Shown one piece after another: positions 42,756-52,224 of a stretch of DNA of 64,000 nucleotides. The stretch lies in NCBI RefSeq assembly GCF_050490315.1, contig NZ_JBNPEO010000009.1, forward strand, positions 1 to 64,000, written 5' to 3'. The translations under genes were made by a program, and so were the position numbers. Numbering within the stretch: the stretch's first letter is position 1; every line of letters starts with the position of its first letter. Below the pieces are notes generated by a model. It saw nothing but the letters and a program-made list of their open reading frames with translations. It ran no database searches and was not told where the DNA came from. This DNA is from JBNPEO01 sp050490315. GTDB taxonomy: Bacteria > Actinomycetota > Actinomycetes > Actinomycetales > Micrococcaceae.

Positions 42756-44902
42756 GCACCACAACCTTCTCTCAGCTCGCAGAACTCGTTCCAAACGAAA
42801 CCATTACCCACTCCTACGTCAAAGACATCCCCCTTCCCGGCGTCGACGGCGGCAAGAGCCCGGGCATACTGGCTTTGGTCACGCTCGACAACGATCTTGA
42901 CCACCGCAAGCCCACAACACTGGGACCGAACACTTTGCTGGAACTCCAAGGCGTCTTGGAGCAGTTGGGCGACCGTGCCAAGCGCGGCGAGATTGCCGCC
43001 GTCGGAATCACCGGTAAGCCCTACTTCTTGGTAGCTGGCGCTGACCTGTCCGCAGTCAAGAGTCTCCGAACCCGCGACCAGGGTTTGGCTATGGCTAAAT
43101 TGGGCCACAGCGTGTACTCCACCCTCTCTGGCTTGGACGTACCCACGTTCTGCTTTATCAACGGTCTCTCACTCGGTGGCGGACTCGAGATCGCGCTGCA
43201 GTCCGATTACCGAACGATCTCCACTGGTGCCGGTGCGGTTGCTCTGCCCGAAGCATTTTTGGGGCTTGTCCCCGGGTGGGGCGGCGTGTACCTTCTGCCG
43301 CGCTTGATCGGCCCAGAAAACGCCGTCAAGGTCATGATCGAGAACGCGCTGAACAACAACCGGCCACTCTCCGGGCCTCAGGCGTTCGAACTGGGAATCG
43401 CTGACGCCATTTTTGAACCAGCCGACTTCATTGAGCAGTCCATTATCTGGGCTGCCGGTGTCCTCGCCGGCAAAACTACCCCCGCGCGCGCTAACGCTGT
43501 TGACCCCACTGACCCAGCGGTGGCAGAGCGCTGGGCCAAGGCTGTAGCCGCTGGACGTGCCGTAGTGGAGGCTAAGACCTCAGGTGCAGCACCTGCTCCC
43601 GGCAAGGTCTTAGACGTACTGGAAGCAAACCGTACTCTGAGCCAGAGCGAATCTGCGGAGCTGGAATGCGATGCGCTAGCGGAGCTGATGCAGACAGACG
43701 AATTCAAGTCCACCGTTTACGCTTTCTTGGACCTAGTCCAGCGACGCTCCAAGCGCCCGGCCGGTGCACCAGACAAGTCGCTGGCACGCCCCATCACCAA
43801 AGTTGGTGTTGTGGGTGCCGGGCTGATGGCTGGTCAACTGGCGCTGCTGTTTGCAAAGCAGCTTAAGGTGCCGGTGGTGTTGACTGACATCGACCAGGCA
43901 CGCGTAGACAAGGGTGTTGCTTACATCCACGGCGAGATCGATAAGCTCTTGGCCAAAAAGCGGATTAAGCCCGACGCCGCAAACCGCACTAAAGCGTTGA
44001 TCACCGGCTCCGTGTCAAAAGAGGTATTCGCCGACGCCGACTTTGTGATTGAGGCAGTCTTCGAAGAGCTCAACGTCAAGAAGTCAGTGTTTGCTGAAGT
44101 CGAGGCAATCGTCTCCCCCGAGTGCATTCTGGCCACCAACACCTCTTCCTTGTCCGTAACGGAGATGGCGAAGGACCTGAAAAACCCAGAGCGTTTGGTG
44201 GGCTTCCACTTCTTCAACCCTGTTGCAGTGATGCCGCTGGTTGAAATTGTGCGCGCGCCAAAAACCGATGACGCAGTTCTTGCCACCGCCTTTGTGCTGG
44301 CTAAGAACCTCAAGAAGACGGCCGTGTTAGTCAAGGACGCAGCTGCATTTGTAGTCAACCGGGTACTTTTGCGTTTGATGGGCGAGGTTATTGCAGCATT
44401 CGATGAAGGCACTGATCCCGCCGTGGCTGACAACGCTTTGCGCCCCATGGGCTTGCCAATGACTCCGTTTACCCTCGGCGCCATGGTTGGTCTGCCGGTG
44501 GCTCAGCACGTTCAGGAGTCCTTGCACGCGGCGTTCGGTGATCGCTTTGCGGTTTCCGAGAATCTGCAGAAGCTGATCGACAACGGCATCAAAACCATCT
44601 GGGCTCCAGGCGCTGACGGCAAGCAGGAAATCCCGGCGGAGACCCTTGCTCTCTTGAGCTTTGGAAACTCACCGTCTACTTCCGAACAAGTGCTCACCCG
44701 CGTTCAAGATGCACTGGCCGAAGAAATTGGCCTGATGCTCAAGGAAGGCGTTGTGGCAGGTCCCGAGGACATTGACCTTTGTATGATTACGGGCGCCGGC
44801 TGGCCTTTGTTCTTGGGCGGTGTTACACCGTATCTGGACCGTGTAGGTGCTTCCGAGCGGATCAACGGCCAGCGTTTCCACAGTGAGGACGCCAACGCCT
44901 AA
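42752..44902 (+). CDS. fadB: Multifunctional enoyl-CoA hydratase / 3-hydroxyacyl-CoA dehydrogenase
   Basis: The 716-residue protein joins an enoyl-CoA hydratase (about 1-280; AGADLSAV and FINGLSLGGGLEIAL give the oxyanion hole, PEAFLGLVPGWGG the second glutamate) to an NAD-binding 3-hydroxyacyl-CoA dehydrogenase (from about 345; VGAGLMAGQLALL, then NTSSLSVTEM and VGFHFFNPVAVMPLVEI with the catalytic histidine). It carries out the two middle steps of beta-oxidation, with FadA taking the product. The ATG overlaps the fadA stop (ATGA). Confidence 0.96.
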   Translation: MSTTTFSQLAELVPNETITHSYVKDIPLPGVDGGKSPGILALVTLDNDLDHRKPTTLGPNTLLELQGVLEQLGDRAKRGEIAAVGITGKPYFLVAGADLSAVKSLRTRDQGLAMAKLGHSVYSTLSGLDVPTFCFINGLSLGGGLEIALQSDYRTISTGAGAVALPEAFLGLVPGWGGVYLLPRLIGPENAVKVMIENALNNNRPLSGPQAFELGIADAIFEPADFIEQSIIWAAGVLAGKTTPARANAVDPTDPAVAERWAKAVAAGRAVVEAKTSGAAPAPGKVLDVLEANRTLSQSESAELECDALAELMQTDEFKSTVYAFLDLVQRRSKRPAGAPDKSLARPITKVGVVGAGLMAGQLALLFAKQLKVPVVLTDIDQARVDKGVAYIHGEIDKLLAKKRIKPDAANRTKALITGSVSKEVFADADFVIEAVFEELNVKKSVFAEVEAIVSPECILATNTSSLSVTEMAKDLKNPERLVGFHFFNPVAVMPLVEIVRAPKTDDAVLATAFVLAKNLKKTAVLVKDAAAFVVNRVLLRLMGEVIAAFDEGTDPAVADNALRPMGLPMTPFTLGAMVGLPVAQHVQESLHAAFGDRFAVSENLQKLIDNGIKTIWAPGADGKQEIPAETLALLSFGNSPSTSEQVLTRVQDALAEEIGLMLKEGVVAGPEDIDLCMITGAGWPLFLGGVTPYLDRVGASERINGQRFHSEDANA

Positions 44903-44933
44903 GTGGCGAGCTAGCAGTTGTACAGCACAAAAC

Positions 44934-44977
44934 TAATGGGTGGTTGAGCTCCAGATGCGGAGCTCAACCACCCATTA
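44934..44977. terminator. Strong terminator between fadB and the aldo/keto reductase gene
   Basis: A perfect 19-bp stem (TAATGGGTGGTTGAGCTCC and its complement) with a six-base loop AGATGC, followed by CTTTTA, lies between convergent genes and should stop both transcripts. Confidence 0.92.
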
Positions 44978-45030
44978 CTTTTATGCAGGTTATTGGGCTG
45001 CTGTTCTTCTAAGCCTTCGAAATCAGCGAC

Positions 45031-46008
45031 TCAGAACAAAGCGACCTTTGGTGTTTTGGGGAAGATTTGGTCCAGCTCTTCAAGATCCTCATCTGAGAGG
45101 TACCAGCCGGCTGCCTCTGAGTTCTCTACAACTTGCTCAGGGCGAGTGGCCCCGGCAATTACACTGGCAACTGACGGCTGCGCAGCGAGCCAAGAGAACG
45201 CCAACTGCACTTCAGTAATGTCACGGGCGCGAGCAAATTCGCCGAAGGCACGCAGTTGCTCAAAGTCCGCTTTCTCCAAGAGGTTGCTTCGGCTGTGGGA
45301 CAGGCGCGAGCCTTCCGGAGCCTTGCCGGAAGAGTATTTGCCGGTCAACAAACCATTGGCCAACGGGAAGTACGGAAGCACACCCAAACCATAGGCTTCA
45401 GCTGCCGGGGTTACTTCCAGCTCTGCGCGTCGGTCCAAAAGGTTGTAGTGATTCTGCGAAGAAATGAAACGTTCAGTACCCAGTGCCCGTGCAGTGAATT
45501 CAGCCTCGGCGATCTGCCAGCCTGCCCGGTTCGAGTGCCCAATGTAGCGGACCTTTCCTGAACGCACTAAGTCATCAAGAGCGCTGAGCGTCTCTTCAAT
45601 GGGCGTTAGCGGGTCTGGCGTATGGAACTGGTACAAGTCGATCCACTCGGTTCCGAGTCGACGCAGAGAGGCTTCTACAGACGCCACGATGTAACGGCGC
45701 GAGCCACGAGCACCGAAGTCGTTGCCGTTAGCCCCTTCCATGTCCATACCGAACTTGGTGGCCACAACAACGTCATTACGCCGACCCTGCAGGGCTTTGC
45801 CCAGCATAGTTTCACTCAAACCTTTTTCACGCCCGTAGACGTCAGCAACGTCGAACAGTGTGATGCCAGCATCAATCGCAGCATGGACGACGGCGTCAGT
45901 GCCGGATTGTGATTCGGTGACAGTTCCCGGCCGGCCTAGGTTGTTACAACCCAGCCCTACGGTAGAGACAGTCAGTCCAGAAGTACCTACACGGCGATAT
46001 TCAGTCAT
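45031..46008 (-). CDS. Aldo/keto reductase
   Basis: A 325-residue NADPH-dependent barrel reductase. The catalytic tetrad is visible: aspartate in TLFDVADVYGREKGLSE with the tyrosine, lysine in VVVATKFGMDME, and histidine in YQFHTPDPLTPIEETLSAL. The cofactor end has SVIAGATRPEQVVENS. It is nearest to the general stress 69/YhdN-type AKRs. It starts 6 bp after the WGR-like gene and is the last of the dxs-DUF402-WGR-AKR run. The physiological substrate cannot be told from sequence. Confidence 0.92.
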   Translation of the reverse strand: MTEYRRVGTSGLTVSTVGLGCNNLGRPGTVTESQSGTDAVVHAAIDAGITLFDVADVYGREKGLSETMLGKALQGRRNDVVVATKFGMDMEGANGNDFGARGSRRYIVASVEASLRRLGTEWIDLYQFHTPDPLTPIEETLSALDDLVRSGKVRYIGHSNRAGWQIAEAEFTARALGTERFISSQNHYNLLDRRAELEVTPAAEAYGLGVLPYFPLANGLLTGKYSSGKAPEGSRLSHSRSNLLEKADFEQLRAFGEFARARDITEVQLAFSWLAAQPSVASVIAGATRPEQVVENSEAAGWYLSDEDLEELDQIFPKTPKVALF

Positions 46009-46013
46009 AAAAG

Positions 46014-46577
46014 TTACCCTAACGAGAAAGTCTTGGCAGCGGCTGGAAGGTGCTTCGCCTTGATGTTTTCGATGTCGTTGTACGGGGCCACACCAATACT
46101 CAATTTGGTGAAGTCCAAGTTTGCTTCACGCAAGCAAACCTTGAGGCCTTGGACGGCCCTCGTGGCATCCGGGACGATGCAAAAAATGTTCAACTTACCG
46201 TTGCTCATCTCGGTACGGTCCACGATGCCAATACCCCGCCAGGCGAAGTATTCAATGATGGTTCGTTCTGCTTTGTCCTGAAGGTATTTATCCCGGTCTG
46301 TGCCCGTTGGTGATTTGAGGGAGTACTGCGCCACCGCCCAGAATTGCTCTTCAAGTGGCACATCCACAAAATCATCTGCTTCGCATTGCGCCGCAAATGC
46401 GGTCAACAAAGCGTCTGCTGCTTCGGTGGATTCAACGTCAGTCTCTTCAGTTTTGCTCTGATGCCCCACCGTGCCAAAGTTCACCACCACTTGTTCGGTG
46501 ACTTCGTCATACCATGCCTCGCGGAACTGGAGGATTCCCTCGTCGTCGCGTTTGTAAACCCGGATGATTCCGCTCAT
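46014..46577 (-). CDS. WGR-domain-like protein, unknown function
   Basis: The 187-residue protein has an N-terminal domain (about 1-75) of the form IRVYKRDDEGILQFREAW then VVVNFGTVGHQSKTEE, resembling WGR domains, which bind nucleic acid in PARP-type and bacterial proteins. The remaining 110 residues (SNGKLNIFCIVPDATRAVQGLK and others) form a separate alpha/beta domain that I do not recognise. The ATG overlaps the DUF402 stop codon (TAATG), so its translation is coupled to that gene. No catalytic residues are obvious. Confidence 0.72.
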   Translation of the reverse strand: MSGIIRVYKRDDEGILQFREAWYDEVTEQVVVNFGTVGHQSKTEETDVESTEAADALLTAFAAQCEADDFVDVPLEEQFWAVAQYSLKSPTGTDRDKYLQDKAERTIIEYFAWRGIGIVDRTEMSNGKLNIFCIVPDATRAVQGLKVCLREANLDFTKLSIGVAPYNDIENIKAKHLPAAAKTFSLG

Positions 46578-47209
46578 TAAAGTTCTGCTCTCTTTCCTGC
46601 GACGCTCTCAGCCACCGGCTCGGCGTCAAATAGTGCATAAAGCTTTTCAAACCATGCAGCCGCCGAACCGTCAAAGGGGCCGGTGCTCTGCTCAAGGTGT
46701 TCAAAGAGTTGGTCTGCTGCGTTACGAGTTGCAGCAATCAGCTCTTGGGGGTAGCCAAAAATCTCTTGGTGCTCAAGGAATTCGTCTTCATCGTCGATGT
46801 AGTCACCTCGGGTGGTGGAACGAACCACGTCTAGGTCCATATCAATCGCCGAAATTTCCCAGCCGGCAGGCCGCATGGGGGTCCACTTGGAGTGGCTAAC
46901 GATGTCCGCATAAACGCGGAAATCGCCGGGATGTTGATGGTCAAAGAACTCCACCATGTATTCAGCACCAGAGTTAGCCGTGAGCCGAGGAATCAATAAC
47001 AACACCGGCGAACGCGAATACAGGCCCACACCTGGCCTGCTCAAAAGCGTCCCCGCTGGCCTAGCCAGCCACACCCCGTGATGGTCCTGCCCTAAAGCTT
47101 CGCTCGCATACAGCCAGTGGGCACCGCCGTTATATTTGCGGTGACGAACCACCACAAGGTCACCCACTTGAGGCCCCTCGGAGTCTGTGCCGAACTCGCT
47201 AAAGCTCAT
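46577..47209 (-). CDS. DUF402 protein
   Basis: A 210-residue protein with the DUF402 fold, whose characterised members hydrolyse nucleoside diphosphates or phosphonate-CMP (FomD type). It has VGDLVVVRHRKYNGGAHW, a YSRSPVLLLIPRLTAN segment, the strand pair EYMVEFFDHQHPGDFRVYADIV, and the acidic AIDMDLDVVRS and DEDEFLEHQE sequences that form the metal site in the family. The ATG overlaps the dxs stop, giving dxs-DUF402 coupling. A role linked to isoprenoid nucleotide intermediates is possible but not shown. Confidence 0.82.
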   Translation of the reverse strand: MSFSEFGTDSEGPQVGDLVVVRHRKYNGGAHWLYASEALGQDHHGVWLARPAGTLLSRPGVGLYSRSPVLLLIPRLTANSGAEYMVEFFDHQHPGDFRVYADIVSHSKWTPMRPAGWEISAIDMDLDVVRSTTRGDYIDDEDEFLEHQEIFGYPQELIAATRNAADQLFEHLEQSTGPFDGSAAAWFEKLYALFDAEPVAESVAGKRAEL

Positions 47210-49179
47210 AATGTTGGCATGCTCCCGGTGGTGGGGTGCGCTTGGCCCGGGAGTGGACGGGCAAACGGTACTTTGGTTCCCAGAACTTGAGCGACGACGT
47301 CGTGCGTGATCTGCTGCGCCGTCAGGCCAACCCGTGCAAGGACTTGTGAACGCGAACCGTGATCGAGGAATTCAGCCGGCAGGCCCACCTCGTTGAGGGC
47401 AGTGTCTACACCTGCCGCGCGCATTTCCTGGCGGATACGCGAACCAACACCACCTGTGCGGACACCATCTTCAATGCACACCACAAGCCGGTGCCGTGCG
47501 GCCAAGGCAATCACTGAGCGGGGCACAGGCAGCACCCACCGCGGGTCCACCACGGTTGAGCTGATCCCCTGATCTCCCAGGCGGCTGGCAACGTCAAGAG
47601 CTAGCTCGGCCATGGCACCGACACTAATAATCAGCACATCGTTTTCTGAACTGTCTGCGGGGCGACGAGCCAGTACGTCCACACCGTCGGAAAGACGCTC
47701 AAGTGCATCAATCTCCGCACGAACTTCGCCTTTAGAGAATCTGACAACGCTCGGAGCGTTTTCGATTTCCACTGCCTCGCGCAGTTCCTCACGCAACCTC
47801 GTGGCGTCTCGCGGCGCACTCAGGTGCAGTCCGGGGATACTCTGCACCAGCGCCATGTCCCACATTCCGTGGTGGCTTGCGCCGTCCGGTCCAGTGACCC
47901 CGGCGCGGTCCAAAACGATGGTGACACCGGCCTTGTGCAAGGCCACGTCCATCAAAAGCTGATCGTAGGCCCGGTTCAAAAAAGTTGCGTAGATGGCAAC
48001 TACCGGGTGCAAACCACCAAAGGCGAGGCCAGCCGCGGCCGTGAGGGCGTGCTGTTCTGCGATGCCAACGTCGATCACTCGTTCGGGGTGATTCTTGGCG
48101 AACTTGTGCAAACCAACCGGAATCAGCATTGCACCGGTAAGCCCAACAACGTCCTCACGTTCATCGGCAATAGCGGCGATTTCATCAGCAAACACGCTGG
48201 TCCAGGAAGCGTTGCCTGATGCTTCGGTGGGCTGCCCTGTTTCCGGGTCAATCACACCAACAGCATGGAACTGGTCAGCCTCGTGCGCGCGGGCTGGCGC
48301 ATAACCGTGGCCCTTTTCGGTAATCGCGTGCACAATAACTGGTCCCGCATAATTCTTGGCTTTGGAGAGGGCGTCTTCAAGCGCTGGCAGGCTGTGACCA
48401 TCGATTGGGCCGATGTATTTCATGCCCAGATCCTCGAACATACCTTGAGGAGCCCACCAGTCTTTGAGCCCCTTTTTGGTAGCGTGCAGGCTCTTGTAAG
48501 TAAATTGGCCCACCATGCCGCCCTCTTGGAGCCGCTTCTTCCACCAGTCCAGTGTTCCCTCGTAGGCCGGAGCTGTACGCAACGAATCAATCGTGGGGCG
48601 CAAAGTTGCCAAGTACTGCGCAAAACCGCCCACTGTTGGCGCGTAGGAACGCCCATTGTCATTGACAACAATGACGACTTTTCGGCGTTTGTCCGCAGCA
48701 ATATTATTCAGCGCTTCCCAGGCCATACCACCTGTCAGTGCACCATCACCTATAACGGCCACTGTGTAGCGATCATCTTGGCCAGTCAGCTGGCGTGCAC
48801 GCGAGATGCCGTCAGCCCAAGAAAGTGACGAGGAGGCGTGAGAGCTCTCCACGATGTCATGCTCCGACTCAGCGCGTGAAGGATATCCGGAGAGCCCGTG
48901 TTCTTGGCGCAGGGTTGAGAAGTCCTGGCGCCCGGTAAGGAGCTTGTGCACGTATGACTGATGGCCCGTATCAAAGATGACCGAGTCCTGAGGCGACTGG
49001 AATATTTTGTGGATCGCGATAGTCAGCTCAACTACACCGAGGTTGGGGCCCAAATGGCCACCGGTCTGGGCGACGTTGGTGATCAGAAACATCCGAATCT
49101 CCTCTGCTAGTTCCTCAAGCTCTGCTGTGCTCAGCTGCTCAAGGTCTTGCGGATTTTGGATGGTCTCCAAGAGTCCCAA
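47206..49179 (-). CDS. dxs: 1-deoxy-D-xylulose-5-phosphate synthase
   Basis: Dxs joins pyruvate and glyceraldehyde 3-phosphate, the first step of the non-mevalonate isoprenoid pathway. The 657-residue protein shows thiamine diphosphate motifs GHLGPNLGVVELTIA, DTGHQSYVHKLLTGR with catalytic histidine, and VIGDGALTGGMAWEALNN, then VGIAEQHALTAAAGLAFGG with the catalytic glutamate and RAGVTGPDGASHHGMWD. TTG at 49179 is chosen because AAGGAGG is 6 bases upstream and it gives the normal N-terminus LGLLETIQNPQDL. The frame opens further upstream into a terminator and cannot be real there. Confidence 0.95.
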   Translation of the reverse strand: MGLLETIQNPQDLEQLSTAELEELAEEIRMFLITNVAQTGGHLGPNLGVVELTIAIHKIFQSPQDSVIFDTGHQSYVHKLLTGRQDFSTLRQEHGLSGYPSRAESEHDIVESSHASSSLSWADGISRARQLTGQDDRYTVAVIGDGALTGGMAWEALNNIAADKRRKVVIVVNDNGRSYAPTVGGFAQYLATLRPTIDSLRTAPAYEGTLDWWKKRLQEGGMVGQFTYKSLHATKKGLKDWWAPQGMFEDLGMKYIGPIDGHSLPALEDALSKAKNYAGPVIVHAITEKGHGYAPARAHEADQFHAVGVIDPETGQPTEASGNASWTSVFADEIAAIADEREDVVGLTGAMLIPVGLHKFAKNHPERVIDVGIAEQHALTAAAGLAFGGLHPVVAIYATFLNRAYDQLLMDVALHKAGVTIVLDRAGVTGPDGASHHGMWDMALVQSIPGLHLSAPRDATRLREELREAVEIENAPSVVRFSKGEVRAEIDALERLSDGVDVLARRPADSSENDVLIISVGAMAELALDVASRLGDQGISSTVVDPRWVLPVPRSVIALAARHRLVVCIEDGVRTGGVGSRIRQEMRAAGVDTALNEVGLPAEFLDHGSRSQVLARVGLTAQQITHDVVAQVLGTKVPFARPLPGQAHPTTGSMPTL

Positions 49180-49244
49180 CGGCCCCTCCTTAGGGTGTTT
49201 GACGTGCTCGTTAACTTTAGCGCGTTCCCGGATGGACACATCCG

Positions 49245-49286
49245 AAAAAAGCAGAAGGCCCCCGCCGGTGCAAACCAGCGGAGGCC
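49245..49286 (-). terminator. Intrinsic terminator in the acnA-dxs gap (or dxs leader)
   Basis: On the minus strand GGCCTCCGC pairs with GCGGGGGCC (one GU) around a 12-base region, followed by TTCTGC and a T6 run. It could end the acnA transcript. Because it lies only 66 bp before the dxs start it could also be an attenuator if dxs is transcribed from further upstream. Confidence 0.75.
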
Positions 49287-49306
49287 ACGCCGTGCCCAAA
49301 TGACTA

Positions 49307-49348
49307 GCAGTTGTGGCTGTTCTGAGAACTCAAAACAGCCACAACTGC
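49307..49348 (-). terminator. Stem-loop after acnA
   Basis: A perfect 15-bp stem (GCAGTTGTGGCTGTT and complement) with a 12-base loop begins 14 bp after the acnA stop. It has no strong T run on the minus strand, so alone it is a weak terminator and may instead protect the acnA 3' end; the T-tract hairpin follows 20 bp later. Confidence 0.65.
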
Positions 49349-49361
49349 AATCTAGTGGCGA

Positions 49362-52172
49362 CTAGTTGGCGGAGATCTGACGCAGTACGTACTGCAAGAT
49401 GCCGCCGTTGCGGTAGTAGTCCGCTTCACCGGGCGTATCGATGCGCAGTACAGCGTCGAAGGACTTGCTGCTGCCATCCTCTGCGGTTGCCGTGACCTTC
49501 AGAGTCTTGGGGGTGGTGCCGTTGTTCAGCTCCGTCACTCCCTCAACTGCGAACGTCTCGGTGCCGGTCAGGCCCAGCGTTGCTGCGGATTCACCCTCCG
49601 GGAACTGCAGGGGCAAAACGCCCATGCCGATCAGGTTGGAGCGGTGAATACGTTCGTAGCTCTCAGCCATAACAGCCTTGACGCCCAGAAGCGCAGTACC
49701 CTTAGCTGCCCAGTCACGTGAAGAACCGGAACCGTATTCCTTACCAGCCAAGACCACCAACGGGGTGCCGGCAGCCTGGTAGTTCTGAGCGGCGTCGTAG
49801 ACATAAGCCTGCGGGCCGTCAGCTTGGGTGAAGTCGCGAGTGAAACCACCCTCAACTCCATCCAATAGCTGGTTCTTGATGCGGATGTTCGCGAAGGTAC
49901 CGCGGATCATCACTTCGTGGTTACCACGGCGAGATCCGTAGGAGTTGAAGTCCTTGCGCTCCACACCGTTGGCCAACAGGTACTGACCGGCCGGGGTGTC
50001 TGACTTGAAGGAACCTGCCGGGGAGATGTGGTCTGTAGTAACAGAGTCACCCAACTTCAACAGCACACGAGCACCGGAGATGTCCTGGACCGGAGCAGGC
50101 TCAGCGGTCATACCCTCGAAGTACGGGGGCTTCCGAACGTAGGTGGACTTCGGATCCCAAGCAAAGGTGTCGCCTTCAGGGGTGTTGAGCGCCTTCCAGC
50201 GATCGTCACCTTCGAAGACACCCTCGTAACCCTTGGTGAACATGGCCTCGTCGATGGACGAATCGATAACCTGCTGAACCTCAACAGGGTTCGGCCAAAT
50301 GTCCTTCAAAAACACGTCGTTGCCGTCAGCGTCCTGGCCAAGTGCATCGGCGTCGAAGTCGAAGTCCATGGAACCAGCCAAGGCGTAGGCGATAACCAGC
50401 GGCGGGGAAGCCAAGTAGTTCATCTTGACGTCCGGGTTGATACGGCCTTCAAAGTTACGGTTACCCGAGAGGACTGCCGTGACGGAGAGGTCATTGGCCT
50501 GAATGGCCTCGGAGATCTCAGACTCAAGCGGACCCGAGTTACCAATACACGTTGCGCAACCGTAGCCAACAATGTAGAAGCCAAGCTTCTCCAAATACGG
50601 AGTGAGGCCCGACTTCTCGTAGTAGTCAGTAACTACCTTTGAACCTGGAGCCACGGAGGTCTTGACCCACGGCTTGGACACGAGGCCCTTTTCCACTGCG
50701 TTGCGAGCAAGCAGAGCTGCTGCCAACATCACCGAGGGGTTGGAGGTGTTGGTGCACGAGGTGATCGAGGCGATGGAAACGGCACCGTGATCGAGCTCAA
50801 ACTCGCGGCCGTCTTCAGTCTTGATGTGAACCGGCTTGGACGGACGGCCGTGTGCACCGTTCGCTGCCGAAACGACGCGTGGGGACTCGGTGGTGTGCGA
50901 GTCAGCGTGCGTGAAGGACGGCGAATCCGAAGCCGGGAACGACTCCTCGAGGGATTCGTCAACGCTACCGTCTTCGATTCCAACGTAGTTGTGGATGTCC
51001 TTGCGGAACTGCTCCTTGGCATCGGTGAGCTCAATGCGGTCCTGAGGACGCTTGGGGCCAGAGATGGAGGGAACAACCGTGGACAGGTCCAGCTCGAGGA
51101 ACTCGGAGAAACGCAGTTCGCGGGAAGGATCGTGCCACAGGCCCTGTTCCTTCGCGTAGGCCTCTACAAGTGCCACGTTCTCTTCGGAGCGGCCGGTGAG
51201 GCGCAAGTAATCCAAGGTGACGTCGTCGATCGGGAACATAGCAGCCGTGGAACCGAATTCCGGGCTCATGTTACCGATGGTGGCGCGGTTAGCTAGCGGA
51301 ACAGCTGCAACACCTTCGCCGTAGAATTCCACAAACTTGCCAACAACGCCGTGCTTACGAAGCATCTCTGTGATGGTCAATACGACGTCGGTAGCGGTAG
51401 CGCCAGCCGGGATGTTACCGGAGAGCTTGAAACCAACAACGCGTGGGATCAACATGGAAACGGGCTGGCCGAGCATTGCTGCCTCGGCCTCAATGCCACC
51501 AACACCCCAGCCCAAAACACCCAGGCCGTTGACCATGGTGGTGTGGGAGTCGGTACCAACGCAGGTATCCGGGTATGCGCGCAAAACGCCGTCAACCTCG
51601 CGGGTCATAACGGTGCGTGCCAAGTACTCGATGTTGACCTGGTGGACAATACCGGTTCCCGGGGGAACTACCTTGAAGTCATCAAACGCAGTCTGGCCCC
51701 AGCGCAGGAACTGGTAACGCTCACCATTGCGCTGGTACTCGATCTCCATGTTGCGCTCAAGCGCGCCAGAGTTACCGAAGACATCGATCTGAACCGAGTG
51801 GTCAATCACCATTTCAGCCGGAGCCAAGGGGTTAACCCGCTTGGGGTCACCTCCGAGTTCCTTGACCGCTTCACGCATGGTCGCCAGGTCCACAACACAG
51901 GGGACGCCGGTGAAGTCCTGCATGATCACGCGGGCTGGCGTGAACTGGATTTCGGTGTTTGGCTGGGCATCCGGGTCCCAACCGGCCAAAGCGCGAACGT
52001 GGTCGGCCGTGATGTTGGCGCCGTCCTCAGTCCGCAGGAGGTTCTCAAGCAATACCTTGAGGCTGAACGGAAGGCTATCGGCGCCTTCAACGGAGTTCAA
52101 CCGGAAAATTTCGTACTCGGATCCGGCTACATTAAGTACGCCTTTTGACCCGAAGCTGTCCACAGTGCTCAT
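49362..52172 (-). CDS. acnA: Aconitate hydratase
   Basis: Aconitase isomerises citrate to isocitrate in the TCA cycle with a 4Fe-4S cluster. The 936-residue protein has YPDTCVGTDSHTTMVNGLGVLGWGVGG near residue 190, the cluster cysteines in SITSCTNTSNP and GYGCATCIGNSGPL, GSSRDWAAKG and YERIHRSNLIGMGVLP in the swivel domain. An acidic, low-complexity insert at about 405-455 (DESLEESFPASDSP) separates the second and third domains as in other actinobacterial AcnA. ATG at 52172. A 22-bp palindrome lies 52 bp upstream. Confidence 0.97.
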   Translation of the reverse strand: MSTVDSFGSKGVLNVAGSEYEIFRLNSVEGADSLPFSLKVLLENLLRTEDGANITADHVRALAGWDPDAQPNTEIQFTPARVIMQDFTGVPCVVDLATMREAVKELGGDPKRVNPLAPAEMVIDHSVQIDVFGNSGALERNMEIEYQRNGERYQFLRWGQTAFDDFKVVPPGTGIVHQVNIEYLARTVMTREVDGVLRAYPDTCVGTDSHTTMVNGLGVLGWGVGGIEAEAAMLGQPVSMLIPRVVGFKLSGNIPAGATATDVVLTITEMLRKHGVVGKFVEFYGEGVAAVPLANRATIGNMSPEFGSTAAMFPIDDVTLDYLRLTGRSEENVALVEAYAKEQGLWHDPSRELRFSEFLELDLSTVVPSISGPKRPQDRIELTDAKEQFRKDIHNYVGIEDGSVDESLEESFPASDSPSFTHADSHTTESPRVVSAANGAHGRPSKPVHIKTEDGREFELDHGAVSIASITSCTNTSNPSVMLAAALLARNAVEKGLVSKPWVKTSVAPGSKVVTDYYEKSGLTPYLEKLGFYIVGYGCATCIGNSGPLESEISEAIQANDLSVTAVLSGNRNFEGRINPDVKMNYLASPPLVIAYALAGSMDFDFDADALGQDADGNDVFLKDIWPNPVEVQQVIDSSIDEAMFTKGYEGVFEGDDRWKALNTPEGDTFAWDPKSTYVRKPPYFEGMTAEPAPVQDISGARVLLKLGDSVTTDHISPAGSFKSDTPAGQYLLANGVERKDFNSYGSRRGNHEVMIRGTFANIRIKNQLLDGVEGGFTRDFTQADGPQAYVYDAAQNYQAAGTPLVVLAGKEYGSGSSRDWAAKGTALLGVKAVMAESYERIHRSNLIGMGVLPLQFPEGESAATLGLTGTETFAVEGVTELNNGTTPKTLKVTATAEDGSSKSFDAVLRIDTPGEADYYRNGGILQYVLRQISAN

Positions 52173-52224
52173 CGCAGGACTCCTCTCGCAACAGTTTCAT
52201 CTTTGTCTGGCAGATCACCACGTG

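Noticed and set aside
49180..49299. Longer dxs start at 49299
   Set aside because: The extra part would run through a T-tract hairpin and has no family similarity; TTG 49179 has AAGGAGG.
50028..50642. 204-codon plus-strand open frame
   Set aside because: Antisense to acnA across its iron-sulfur region, which is conserved on the minus strand.
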